Origin: Fomitopsis serialis
Taxonomy: Eukaryota; Basidiomycota; Agaricomycetes; Polyporales; Fomitopsidaceae
Length of the DNA: 57,509 nucleotides
Direction: 5' to 3'
Assembly: GCF_022376445.1 (NCBI RefSeq)
Contig: NW_025955210.1
Span: forward strand, 1 to 57,509
Under the pieces are notes generated by a model. It had not been told where the DNA came from. It did no database searches and saw only the letters and a list, made by a program, of their open reading frames with translations. The stretch's first letter is position 1; each line of letters starts with the position of its first letter. A program made the position numbers and the translations under genes. This document shows positions 22,556 through 34,599 of the stretch, in pieces.

Positions 22556-24279
22556 GGCTGCGAGCATACCGGTGTACGTCTTGGTGTACAATATCTTACC
22601 TATCATCGTCACGAGTCATTGCCTCTCGTCGCCTGCAGCGCACCAAGTGCCCATCCGATGATCAAGAGTGGTTCATTGGTATCACCCGAATCCGCATCTA
22701 TTCTGAAAAATAACTCAATGTTCGCGGAATGAAGTCTCCGTGCCTCGTGTGACTGACCGCCCCGCACGCTCCCTGCATATCGCGCCTGCCCGCTCCCTGC
22801 ATATCGCGCCTGCCCGCTCCCTGCGTACCGCGCACCCGCGCACCCTGCGTACCGCACTCACGCCTGTTCACGCCTTCGTCTCGCTCGCACGCGCCCGCCG
22901 CTCGCCAACATTGCTGAGTCTTAGCTGTTGTGCTTCAGTTCTTCGCCTTGGGTTTCTTGCCTTGATTTGCGGCTTTGACGACTTCTGTAGGCATTGACAG
23001 AACGTGAGTGCTACGAGCACCTGCCAAGTCCTGTCATACACAAACTGGAACGCACGCATGATTGCCTTGATATCGGGGAAATTGAGAGCCTCGCGTGGCT
23101 TGCGTGTACGTTCCTCAGGCCTAGCTACTACTACCGGTTCCTGCTTAGTCAGTATATGCAAACTCGCACTGCCTACGCACTTTGCGATGCCGCGGTCTTA
23201 CAAAGCGAGGGCGAGGGCGTCCAGACTGGCTTCACCCAGTACTTCAGGTGTCTGCACAATCGGAGAGTCAGAGTGGTGAGTGCTACTAGTAGTAAATGGA
23301 GATGTAGTCTCGTGTACGTGAAGCTATAATGAGCATTTGAAAATGCGCACGGGTCCCGCACCAATCAGCCTGATGGGCGGATGGGTGGACAGGAACGAGC
23401 GGGCGACCCGGAGTTAATGGTCAGCAAATGCGTTAGCGAGACGTGTGCGCTGATGAGTGAGAAGACGCGTGGGCGGATGAGTGGGCAGGTCGGAATCTGA
23501 CGTGTTCAAGATGCCCTAGGTCAGGCTGTACATTGCACGGACTCAGTCTTGTACGCGGGCCAGCTAGCACTTACCTGTACATATATTCATGCTGTTGACA
23601 TTCGCTAAGGCTAAGTCCTTGGCAGTGACGCAGTTTCCCGAAACATGCAGAGGGCGAGAGTGGTTGTGGCAGCTCAGCACATTGCCCAGTGAGCGTGTTT
23701 CAATGGAACTCACCATCAAAGGCCACTGCACGTTTGACCGCCGAGACCCTTGCGAGACCCTTGCGAGTGCTGACGGAGCGGACAATGAAGGAGGCAATGA
23801 TCAAGATGAAATCCGGGAGCAAGAGCGAGACAACCGCACGGATTAGGTACAGGCGACCTGAGATGACATCTGGTGAGCGTTGAGTCTGACACATCATAGC
23901 GAGGGTGCGCCTTCGCATTCGGCACCTTGGCTCGTTGACGTCGGTGGTGATCTCTGATCTGAACATATAGGTGAGTAGAGCTGACGAGCGAGCACCTGTG
24001 TAGCGAGTGAGTACGTAGATGCACCGGAAGTTCGAGGTCACTAATAGTCACTGGGCGTGGGAGTCCAGTGCTCAGCGCTCAGCGTTCATCTACGACTACG
24101 AACCGTGGGTCGCTCATACGTTCGCTAATAATACGTCGGGCAACCTCCTATATACCCACCGCAGTCGCATAAGAACTGTCATTCGTTCCCCCCCCCCTCC
24201 CCCCTGTACAATATCAGTTCCTTCAGTGAGTGGCTTGTATCCTTTATTATTGCGGTGCTCACGTTTCATCACTGTAGTC
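22556..24279. other. Intergenic region with a short tandem repeat
   Basis: At about 22765-22870 a 25-bp unit (CCCGCTCCCTGCATATCGCGCCTG) is repeated about four times. A minus-strand ORF (23161-22868, with NFPDIKAIMRAFQFVYDRTWQ) could be an exon of an unrecognised gene but no full model can be built. A poly-C tract lies near 24190. The kinase start codon follows at 24280. Confidence 0.45.
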
Positions 24280-25383
24280 ATGTCCATTAGCCTTGTTCGC
24301 ACACGCATTGGAGGCAGGTTCCGGCTGAAGACCAGGATCGGATCCGGGTCGTTTGGTACGTGGCATACCATACTGAATCTCGTTTTGCTCATGCAGTCCT
24401 CAGGTGAGGTATACGAGGCCGTCGACATCATTGAGATGGTCGATGTAGCGATTAAACTCGAGCGCGTCGATCGTACACGATCAAGCCTGGAGCACGAGGT
24501 TACCGTCTACAAAAACCTAGGAAGGATGGTCGGTATCCCTCGTGCTCGTTGGTTTGGGGCCGAGGACGGATACGACGTCCTCGTCTTGGATCTTCTAGGA
24601 CCATCACTTGCCTCATCGCCTCCAGGCGGTGAGCCTGTGTTCGGCCTTCAAGCTGCTTTGGTGTTTGGCAATCAAATGGTGCGTAGTCTCTTCTGCGACG
24701 TTGGCATAAACTCACATAGGATGTTTCAGCTCGCAATCCTAGAACGACTGCACGCCCGTGACTACATCCACAGAGACATCAAGCCTTCGAACTTCCTCTT
24801 TGGCCCTGAACCGTTGTCACAGAAGGTCTTCCTCGTCGACTTCGGCCTCGCAAAGCAATATCGAGACCCCATCCAGCATTTACACATTCCTTACCGCGAC
24901 GGCTTACAACTCACCGGAACTGCTCTCTGGGCGTCCGTCAACGTTCACGTTGGCATTGCACACTCGCGTCGTGATGATTTGGAGTCGCTCGCATATGTTA
25001 TTATTTATCTTCTCCGCGGATACCTCCCTTGGCAAGACCTCGCGACTGACGACATCTTTCACCGAAAACAGTCGCTGTCTCCTGCGCTCTTTGCCACGAT
25101 CTTCCCCTCGAACTCACCACATTCGTCACATACATCCGTAGTCTCCCATTCACGGGAGACCCCGACTATCTTTATCTGCACCATCTTCTTCAAAGCGCTA
25201 CCGAACGAGTCGGCTCTGAGCCGGCGTGCATCGGCCGACCGTACAATGGCAAGGGGACTTGCAGGCCACTGCCTAGTGAAGGTGAGTATTAATCGAAGTT
25301 CGAAACAATGATTACTGATGTTCCATGTCTGTGTGATAGGTTCTGGCTATGGTTTTGGCAAGAAGCAGGCCGGCGTTGTGTAG
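24280..25383 (+). pseudogene. Casein kinase 1 family protein kinase, one frameshift
   Basis: Ser/Thr kinase of the CK1 type. Exons 24280-24355, 24404-24678, 24730-25281 and 25340-25383. N-terminal glycine loop RIGSGSFGEVYEA, catalytic lysine in VDVAIKLERV, HRDIKPSNFLFG, DFGLAKQY, then the CK1-specific GTALWASVNVH and SRRDDLESLAYVIIYLLRG. Around 25065-25080 the frame must shift by one base: homology continues in another frame as CALCHDLPLELTTFVTYIRS then GDPDYLYLHHLL. The last exon ends SGYGFGKKQAGVV. A single missing base, or an assembly error, would explain it. The kinase core would be truncated in its C-lobe, so it may be a recent pseudogene. I place the start at 24280, not further upstream, because CK1 homology begins there. 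Confidence 0.82.
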
Positions 25384-25877
25384 GTTGATGTTTTGTGTAC
25401 CTGTAGGCCGTACTTTATTGTTAGTATGCCAATGTTGTATCATCACGCGCTATACCCTTCGCCGTCGTGTCTGTCCCCGTGTGTCAAGTACTTACTTACG
25501 GTAGCACTGCGCGATGCTTGCATCGTAACGCTCACGTTCTCGCCCGCTCCGAATGCATGTTGTAATTTCATTGCAGCGACGATGGTCGTTGCATTCATTC
25601 ACGCATATCATCGCTCACCCTCACGTCTTTTCACTCGCCCTCACGTCTTTTCGCTCGCCCTCGCGTCTTTTCACTCGCCCGTGCGTCGCCACCGTCTTGG
25701 TCAGGATTTCGGGACTGCTTCATTTGAGTCGCATTTTGATTTAATTTTAGATACACTGTTCTACGGTCGAAGAGCTCCTATTGTTCATTATAGCCTACTA
25801 GAATACATTGTAACGTCGTTCGCACAAAGACTATGGCTACCGACAGAGTACACCCTCACGAACCGGCATCTATGGTG
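25384..25877. other. Spacer with a 21-bp tandem repeat
   Basis: Near 25610-25690 the unit CTCGCCCTCACGTCTTTTCA is repeated about four times. No gene is seen. Confidence 0.5.
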
Positions 25878-26860
25878 AGTACTCTACCCGGGTTCACCGC
25901 CAGTGTCGGTGGTGAACCATGGGTGACATATGGGCTTGTCGCCGTGCACACACCCGCGCCCGCCGTCCGCTCCATGTGACCTCTGCAGTTCGCTCAGCCT
26001 CATGCCACTTGCCCACTCGCCCTCGCTGATGTCTGCTCGCCATCCGCTGGTCGGCTGTGTTTGCACGCGGGGCATTTGCCCTGCGTGTTTGCAATCGCCG
26101 TGCGTGACGTGCTGTGCGCCTGGCACCGCCGCGCCCGCTGTCTACTTGCCCTCGTACATGGATGGTCCGTTCGGTAGGTCGTGCTTCCGTGGCCGGGTCT
26201 TTGCCCTGCGTGCTTGCGGTCGCCGAGGTTGCACCTTTCGTGCTCCGTGCCTCGTGCCCACTGTCCGCTCGCTGCCGCCAATCCCTGCCGCCAATCCCTG
26301 CCAGCCGCTCGTCGTGTGCCAGCGCTATGTCCACAAATAAATCGTGAGTTACTCACCGTGCATGGAATCGGGCGGCCCACCGTTCGTCGAGGCTGGCCCG
26401 ATGATCGTGACGACATGCGAGACGCACTGCAGAAATAATAGCATTAGGAGGGCTGCGACGAGCTGAAGGAATGATGGCACTGAACTGTGACCGTACCTGT
26501 ACCCGCCCCACTACCCCGCCGCAGCGGGTACGGGTGCAGCGCGGGTCAACGGGTATGAAGGATCACGCACCAGTCTGCGCGGGCGAGCCGGACGAGGGGG
26601 ATGAGAGGGACGAGAGGGACGACGGACGATCGAGATTGACGAACGTGAGGGTGAGAGTGACAACAGAGAGAGGGCAAGGGCGAGCGTGCGAGGAAGAAGG
26701 AGGCCCAAATTGGGCGCCAGTGCGGTATGCAGGGGGCGAGTGCGGTATCGTGTGCAGTACGCAGGAAGCAGGTGGGCCGGCGGGCGCGGTAAGCAGAAAG
26801 TGGGCCGGCGGGCGTGGTTTGCAGATGCAGGCAATGGGCACACTATAGATGTGTTGTTCT
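25878..26860 (+). repeat. Dispersed GC-rich repeat, copy A
   Basis: The block matches, in inverted orientation, the block at about 34600-35560. Shared landmarks include GGAATGATGGCACTGAAC, GCAGCGGGTACGGGTGCAGC and a hairpin (26047-26092, minus strand GGGCAAATGCCC). It ends in G/A-rich sequence. ORFs occur on both strands but agree with no protein family, so I treat it as a repeat, not genes. Confidence 0.7.
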
Positions 26861-27191
26861 ACTGGCGGCGAGTGCATTACAGGAGTATCGGTGTGGCGAA
26901 CACCTCGACGTGAGCTAACAGAGTACCGCCATTTGATAATTGATTATAATTCGATTTAAATTACTCAAAGACCAGCTCAGAGCTGGCTCAGAGCCACGAG
27001 CCCAAACTGATTTCGGTGCCTAGCCTGCGAGTTGACTTGCTGACTAAGCTAGACAATGTTATTCTAAGTTGAGTTATTGGCTTATAAGCTATGCTTGTGG
27101 CTTAGCGAGCTGCAGCAACACTAACTACCTCAAATGATGATTTGCCGTCGTGGAGTGTCATACTGTGGTAAGCCCCGCCCAACGAGGGCTC
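26861..27191. other. AT-rich spacer
   Basis: AT-rich sequence with a GGCTCAGAGCC-like dyad near 26990 that recurs near 11600. The copia integrase fragment breaks off at about 27190, where this unrelated sequence begins. Confidence 0.4.
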
Positions 27192-27671
27192 TCATGCGCC
27201 TCCCGTCAGGTTGATGTATATGTGCTCACAGACTTCCGTCTCGATGCTCGACGACGTGAAGGGCTTGCGTGGGTGCTTTCCTTTAATGCAGTCTTCGCAT
27301 TTCCCGAGAGGCATTCCTCCGACCACTTCCATGCCCGTCACCACTCTGGATCTAGCCATCTCCATCACCGTGCGCTTGCTGGCATGCCCAAACCGGCGGT
27401 GCCAGGTGTGGACGTCGGCTGCTTTCGCGTTTGTCAGGGATGCCAGAGCGTTTGACTCCCCCGGGGTCGTGATCACATTCGGGATCAACTGTCCATCGAC
27501 GCGGGTCAAGACGACCTCATAAAGGTTCCCGGACGTCATCCTCCCGACGAGGATAGGATCTCCTCCGCCTTGGCCTACGATGCGCATCTCCCCACCCTTG
27601 ATCACAATGTCACAACCACTGCCGTCAATCCGTGATATGGATATGAGGTTCGCGGCCAGTTCTGGTACGTG
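27192..27671 (-). pseudogene. Copia pol fragment (GAG-pre-integrase), downstream part of the split element
   Basis: Minus-strand continuation of the gag/protease ORF at 37585-36401. It resumes at the target-site duplication with PELAANLISISRIDGSGCD, then RMTSGNLYEVVLTRVDG and the GAG-pre-integrase block WHRRFGHAS..CEDCIKGKHPRKPF (HHCC-type zinc motif). It stops at about 27192, before the integrase core, reverse transcriptase and RNase H, which are absent. The element is therefore both interrupted and 3'-truncated. Confidence 0.88.
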
Positions 27672-28449
27672 TAGTGATGCTCATGGCCGGGCTGGAAAGC
27701 CCAAGCCCGGCCCAACCCGGCCCAGCCGAGCCCTTAATAGCCCGGCCCAAGCTGTCTTAGGCCGGTAGAAAGGGCCCGGCTTTCAAACGTTAAAGCCTGA
27801 GCCCGGCCCCCTAGACCCGGGCTTATTGTACCAAATATGGTGTGATGAGTCAGCAGCAAAGTGGCGCAGCAGACCGCGCGATGCGCGGCCCCAGCTCGTC
27901 GGACGTCCCAAGCCCTTTCGTACGCCTGAACGCTTTGCAGGCTTGCGGTATCGCCAGCACCACGCGGTCCCCGACTTCGATTCCCCGACTCATCTTGCTC
28001 GCCGATGCCACTAATGCAGCGCGAGATTGGCGATCACTCAGTCCGAGTCCGAGGCGCACTCATCATTCTTGACTGGCCGCCGTCCGAGACTCCGAGTCGA
28101 GTATGCACCATTGCACGGCTTGAAGAACGCCCTCATGAGACGTGTAGGCTTGAGTTCGTAGCTAAGTACCCGAGCTGTGTTGTAGTTCGTGTTGATCTTC
28201 TGTTGAACACGAGACTACGATTGCATTATTTATGCAGCTAGAAACATATGTCCGCCGCCTTGTGCCTGTTACGGGGTGTGCAACCGTGAATGATATCGCA
28301 TCACGGTTGCACGGAACTGTCTCTATGAGCCATAGGTCGCGCTACGTGGTGTTCGCTGAACTGGTGAGCCCGAGTTTTAAATCTGGCAAGCACAGAGGGC
28401 TCTCACTCCAGAGTTCCCCGTCTTCTGCCACTGCGACGATTGTTCCGCC

Positions 28450-29658
28450 ATGAGTCGCGGTGACAGCGGAATGCCACGACAATGGCTGCCTGCGACTCGC
28501 CGGCCGCACCGGCCGTATCTTGCCCCAAGTACACCTGATGCTATAGCCTTCCGATTCCCATCCTGGCTGGCTGCGTGTATCACGATCTCTGTTCTGCCCC
28601 TCGTCGTCCTCTTCTATGCTTTCCACCACATTCTAATGATTGCACGGAGCCAGCCTGGCACCGAACATGGTACTGCTCTGACGTTTACAGTGATGTACAT
28701 GTACATCCTCTCGGCCATCTTCGTCTACGGTGAGTGGCCTGTTGCCTGATTGAGTCATGTGGGCACTTGACTTACATGCTGCGGACACAGTGTCTTGTCG
28801 CTTCCCGGTGTGGATCGCTCTGGATCGTCTCCTACCATCGTTGAGACGGGTGGTGTACCATCGCTCACACGTGTCGAACATGCGTTCCGACGATTTCGGC
28901 CGGGTCTTACGCTCGCACCCTTACACGATATTTGTCATGGGAACAGTCTCGACATCAGGGGTCGCCGGAACTCAAGGACCGAAGACCATACCCTTGCGTA
29001 CGTTTTTGTGATAATTTCGGACCATTATATTTGCTTGATGCATTTTGTACAGTTGTGTCGGATGAGAACACGATCGGTGACGTCTGGCTTGCACTTCGCT
29101 GCCATGGACTTATACCATCCACCTTCGACTCAACACACTACATCACTGGATCAGGGCGACATCGTTTAGCAACACTTGCGCACCATCAAACCCTCGGGAG
29201 TCTCGGACTACGAACCATGTCCCATCTGACTGTCCGACTCCGTCTTCGTGCAGGAGGAGGTAGGTTATATCTCTGCTGGTGTCGTAATCCCACTAATGCT
29301 GCTATAGATGACCCTGACCCTGGCAATACAGAAGACAGCCGAACACGGCGTGCCTGCCGACCCAGTGCCCGAGTGAGAGACCCTGACAATGCGGAACAGC
29401 CTACAACACGCGGGGTGCGGCCGGATGCAAACAGACGTGAGCCATCCGAGAGCGAGATCGTGAAGGGGAAGGGGAAAGACAATGGTAAGTCGTAACAAAA
29501 CTGTCTGCAATGCAGGCATTTGATAGCATTCCCGTGCCGCAGGAACCCAGTCATCCACAAGTGGACGGGTCTCGCCAGCTGTCATTGATGTTGATGGCGA
29601 TGACTCCGACTCTCCACGCGCCCCGGGCCTCGACAGGCGGCTGGGAAGCGCACAATGA
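28450..29658 (+). CDS. Two-membrane-segment protein with ubiquitin-like domain inside hAT
   Basis: Exons 28450-28729, 28791-28997, 29053-29259, 29308-29484 and 29543-29658 join in phase to 328 residues. Two hydrophobic segments are visible: LAACITISVLPLVVLFYAFH and ALTFTVMYMYILSAIFVY. Exon 3 encodes a beta-grasp-like block: SDENTIGDVWLAL near its start and TLGSLGLRTMSHLTVRLRLR before AGG-D, closely matching the end of ubiquitin ([22 protein letters not shown] in pattern). A disordered tail follows and stops at 29658, but a -1 shift near 29625 would continue into an acidic stretch (VDSSDSDDNGSEG) and the transposase. It may therefore be a separate protein or the N-terminus of the transposase. 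Function is unknown. Confidence 0.65.
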
Positions 29659-32600
29659 GAGTGGACAGCTCCGACTCAGACGACAATGGCTCTGAAGGTC
29701 AGACAAGTGCTCCACGGCCGCGGAAGCGAGGTATGTTGTCTGCACATGCATCATGCCACATACGTCTCATGTGTGGATGACCCATGTCCAGTTCGTCGTG
29801 TCGTGGCAAGTGAGGGATCCCAGAACCCCCAAACAACGAGCACGATGATGTGGATGCTGTGAATGAAGATGGCATCCTCAAGGACCTCGATCACATCAAA
29901 CCGGTCACAGTCGCTGCCAAGCCAACTAGAGCAGACAAGACGGCCGATGTCAATGCGTTCTTCGGAAAGGCCTACGATCGCAAGAACCCAAGGATGGCCG
30001 GGTTCAGAAGGTTCGCGACTGCGAACCGTGCAAGTAAGCATGATTTGACGTGTGACCATTGCTAGTAGATCTGACACTCATCTGTTCATCAGATCGAAGC
30101 GAATCAGTGACTATACATTCGTACAAGATGTGTCTACATTGCGGCGACACCTGGCAGCACACCATAAGGTAAAGTCGAGACACCTATCGTGCTATATATG
30201 CGAAGATAATAGGCCAATTCGCTGACACTTGTTCAAGGGCAAATACTATCATGGTGCGACAAACACAAATACGAGTCAAAGCTTGAGGACGACATCAAAG
30301 CACGAGCAGCTGCAGCTGCAGCCGAGTCGGAGTCGCAGAAACAGACGACACTCGATGGCCATGTGCACAGCGGGCCCCCCGTCGATCCTGTCATTCCATA
30401 CTCAGATAGCGCGTTCAAAAGTGCTGCGATTGAGTGGCTTGTTGCTACCGATCAAGTACGTACCATACGCCTCTCGTGACTGGCACACGGACCTATTCTA
30501 ATGCATACTTCACAGCCTATTGGCGCGTTCGAGCATCCCGCCTTTATCAACATGATAAATATCGCTTCCCGTGCCAAAGGCGCGGTCACGCTGCCGAAAC
30601 GTTCAGCTACTCGACAGGAAATCTTAGCTCAGTTCCATCAGTATCTTCGGACTTGAAGAAACGGTTCACGGTGCGTCGTGTCTCTGTTTGTGGTTTGGCT
30701 ATTAGTACTGAGTCTGACGTGTTTGTACAGGGGAAGACTGTGCTCGGGCGGATCTGCTTGACGTGTGATGCGTGGCAAGCGAGCAAGTCGACGGCTACTT
30801 CGCGGTGACGCTCATTGGGTTGAAGACGGTCCACCAACGATTGGACACTCGAATCGGCCCTTATAGGCTTTGTTCGCATGAACGAGTCGCACAGCGGCAA
30901 ACGGCTTGGTCAGGCTTTGTTCAAGGTTGCGACAAGGGTAGGGATTGCAGAACGAGTATGTACAATTTCATTCGAGAGAGCTGGATGTCCACTGACCACT
31001 ATGTCATGCAGATCTTCATGGTGACGTGCGACAACGCAAGTTCGAACCTCAGGATGATGAAGGAGTTCGCCTTGGTTCTCAGAAGAACCACCCTGGGTCG
31101 AAGTTCGATCCTGCACGGCGTCGTATCGGTTGCCTCGCACACATCATCAACCTTGCGACACAAGCCGTGATCGCACGTCACAGCAAGTCCCCGCATTATG
31201 ACCCGCATAAGCCCGAGGAGCACATTCCGGAGATGACGGCAGCAGTACGTGATGAGATTGGACTCGTCCGAGCTGTGTCCGTGAAAGTACGCAGTAAATC
31301 TGGTTACAGGGGAGCAAAACTGACCTCGATTGCAGGAGCGTTCATCAAGTCAGAGGAAACAACATTTCCGCGATATCCAGGCACACACAGGCATCGAACC
31401 GACGAGTATTAAAACACTTGTCGTCGACATGAAGGTACGGTGGTCCTCGACATATGTCATGCTTAACCGAGCATACATCCTGCGTACGGTGAGTCATGCT
31501 CCGAAATCAACTCGTCATCTATTCATGAATAGTTATAGCACATCCGGCAATTCATGACAGAACTCTCGCGCAAAACGTCTGATGCTCTCACCGCATCAAA
31601 GCTCCTTGCACTCATCCCGACTTCTGCGGAGTGGCGCGCATCAAGACATTCCAGCGGATTCTGCGTGTAAGTTGGAAAGGCCTGTGTCTCTGCATCACGA
31701 GTCGTCTTGCTCAACGGTCGCGGTCACCTTAGATCGCAGACAACTGCCAGCAGCGCTTCTCGTCCGAGCAGAGCCCATCCCTCCATCTAGCACTACCAGC
31801 ACTCGAAGACTTACATGCCCAATGGTCGGCACTCCTCGTGAACGCAAACTACGAGTTCTTCTGGCCTGCCATTCAGGCTGGACTCGCCAAAGTCGCTGAA
31901 TACTACGACAAGACGGTGACAATGATGCTTATGTGATGTCGATTGGTGCGTGTTCGTACTTGATTGCAAAATGTGGACTGATCTGATTTTTGCAGTACTC
32001 GAGCCTTCAAAGCGTCTCGCCCACTTCAAGCAACACTGGAAAGATGAGCCCGAGCTCTGTGAGGCAGCCGAGGAGCTAACGAAAGACCTCGTAAGTAGCT
32101 GTGTACTAGTGTCTTCAATTCACGTCGAATTGCTGATGTCCTGTTTAGTTCAAGGCACGTTACGAGCAGATTCAAGCAGGTTTGCAGGAGCGAAGTTCTT
32201 CGGCTTCGACCGCCGCAAGGAAGCCTTCGGCACGAGCACATCCAACTAGCATTGTGGAACTGTCCGACGACGAGGATGACTCGCCGGTGTCTCCGGGGAA
32301 CCGGTCAAGCCATGTCGAGCGCGAGACTTGGGAGAACAAATTCAAGCGCTATATCGACCTACAGGAAAAGATTCCTGAAGGGACATCTATTGTACGATGG
32401 TGGGGAGTAAGTATCTTATGTCTTTGTCTTTGTTCATCGACTGTACTGATGTGACTCCAATAGTTGAATGCGCATCGATTTCCGACTTGGGCGGCATTAG
32501 CATCAGTAAAACATGAAATCTGTCTGACAGCCCTGTCAGGGGGTTCAGAAGCCTTCAGAAGCCTTCAGATTGCTTCAGATTGCTTCAGATCTCCAGCCCT

Positions 32601-32782
32601 CATGACCTCGAATTTTTTCGATGTTACCTCGTCAGACAGGATCCTCAGGATGCTCAGACAGCCTGTCAGACAGCCCAGCTCATCAGCCAGATCAGCCAGT
32701 ACATACAAAATTGATTTAATTCACGTATATTGGGTTCTATGGGCTGCTACTACTGTACAAAAGACCACCCGCAAATCCTTAT

Positions 32783-33900
32783 GTGCCGTATGCATGTGCG
32801 AGCTACTGCCCAGTGAGCCCGCACCTGTGTCGGCCTTGCACGTGGCGGGTTCGCTCCCGCTCGTTGTGTTCGTACTCGGGGGCCTGGGTCCTTCTCGGGC
32901 TCACCGCTGGCTCGACGTCCTCGCCCGATCCCCCACTCTCGAGCACCCCAGCCTCCACTGTTCTGGCCCCCGCCGCCCCCTGGCACCCATCCGACGGCCC
33001 CGTCCACCTCCCCAGGCTCCACGACCTGAAGCTCGCGGACCTCAATGTCAGCTACACGTGCACCCTCCTCTGCGCCCTCGTCGCCCCTGCCGTCCGCAAG
33101 TTCCACCTCGAGCCCGGCTTCATGGACAGCCCATAGGACTACACGCCCTGCATCAACATGCTCGTCACCGCGCCCGACCCCACCGCGTGCCCCGCCGTGC
33201 CCGACCCCGCCACGCTCTACGAACCGCCCGCCACGGGCGCAGGCGACGCAGGCCCAGGGAAAGCGAGGGAGCGCCCGATGTTCCCTCAGCTCGAGGACTT
33301 CACCGTCGCGTCGCTTGCGAGCTGGCACACGCTCCTGCGCGCCGCGCCGCGTGTGCGCGCGCTCGTGCTCCACTGTGACACGATGGGCGATGGCACATTT
33401 GACATCCTCGGGAGCGCGGCCCCGCCTTTCCCGCTGTCACCGTCTACAATGCCGGGCGCGTGTACATGTACATGCTGCCGTATGACGGGCCACGCGTCGC
33501 AGTGGGGCACAGCGGGCGTCCCGGGAATCCGAGAAGCGTGAACGGGGTAGTGGGGACGCTGGACCCAGAGCTCTTGCCGCAGATGAGGACGCTGAGGGTG
33601 GCGAGCGTGTCGGGGGCGGCGCTGCATGCGTGTTACCTTGCGCGGCGGTGGACGGGGCGGCCGCTCCGGCGGATGTATGTGCGGGAGCGCAACCGCGACC
33701 GGGATATGGAGAGAAGGTGGAGCCTGCGGAGGCGAGGGCGAGGGCGGAGAGGACGGTTAGGGAGGGGGATGGGAAAGATGGGGAGGGTGAGACTATACGG
33801 ACCTGCGAGCACTGAGCCTGCGAAGGCAGACTTGATGGTGGTAAACGGACTCAGAAGGAGGCGGCGCACTTACCTGACTCGCTGGCCCTGCTGGCCGCAG
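32783..33900 (+). pseudogene. Captured F-box/LRR-like gene fragment
   Basis: Fragments read in leucine-rich-repeat style: LPRLHDLKLADLNVSYTC, VAPAVRKFHLEP, an in-frame TAG at about 33134, then FPQLEDFTVASLASWHTLL, PRVRALVLHCDTM and finally LLPQMRTLRVASVSGAALHA. This pattern is common in the large F-box protein families of mushrooms, although the F-box itself is not visible. The stop and frame changes show it is not functional. GC content is higher than in the surrounding hAT sequence. Confidence 0.6.
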
Positions 33901-34599
33901 CCCCCTTTCTTCCCTACATGCTAATCCCTTCGCGAGCCTCCAGCGATGCTCTTGGCGCGTCGCGGGGGCTCGTCACGGTCGGGTACAGCGCGATCCTGGG
34001 CCGTGCAGTGGTCCGGTGCCCACGCGGTTTCTCGCGGACGGATCCGCCTTGTATACTGGAGGTCGGCGGCGGGTGATCGAAGACGAAGCAGGCAGGAACG
34101 AGGGCGAAGCAGATAGGAACGAGGGGACGGACAGGTAAAGGCGGACGACTCCGACGAGAGAGGAGCGGCGAGCACGCGTGACGTGTCGTGGGCGCTTAGC
34201 ACTTCTCGCGAGTTGCAGCCTCGCCGACTCCTCCTCCTCCTCCTCCTCCTCCTCCTCGTCGACTCAACTTCAACATACACGGTAGTGTTGAGGCACACGC
34301 AAATGCGGAAAAGCGAGGACAACAGGGAGCCGGGGGAGATGGGCGACAAGGAACAGAACAGGTGAGTACAACTCCCGCCTACTTGCGCACGCACTCTCGT
34401 CTGCCTACTCGCCCTCTCGCTCGCCAGTTCGCCTGCCTACTCCCATCTTTTCCCTGCGCTCCTCTGTGTCCCGCTCGCGCTCTCTCGCCCACCCATTCAC
34501 CCGCTTGCTCATCCGGCCACCCGCTCGCTCGGTCACTCGCTTCCCCACTCGCCCACTCGCTGCCTCGCTCAGTCGCCATTCCATTTACCCACCGTCTGG

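Noticed and set aside
24019..24279. Upstream extension of the casein kinase ORF
   Set aside because: Kinase homology begins at MSISLVRTRIGG (24280); the upstream codons are open by chance and include no kinase features.
27850..28059. Minus-strand ORF with MSRGIEVGDRVVLAIPQACK inside the hAT left end
   Set aside because: Looks protein-like but is short, antisense to the element and without relatives I can name; not enough to call a gene.
32464..33378. Single 304-codon gene starting MNAHRFPTWAALA
   Set aside because: Its first residues are hAT transposase and the rest belongs to the nested insertion; it is an artificial fusion across an element border.
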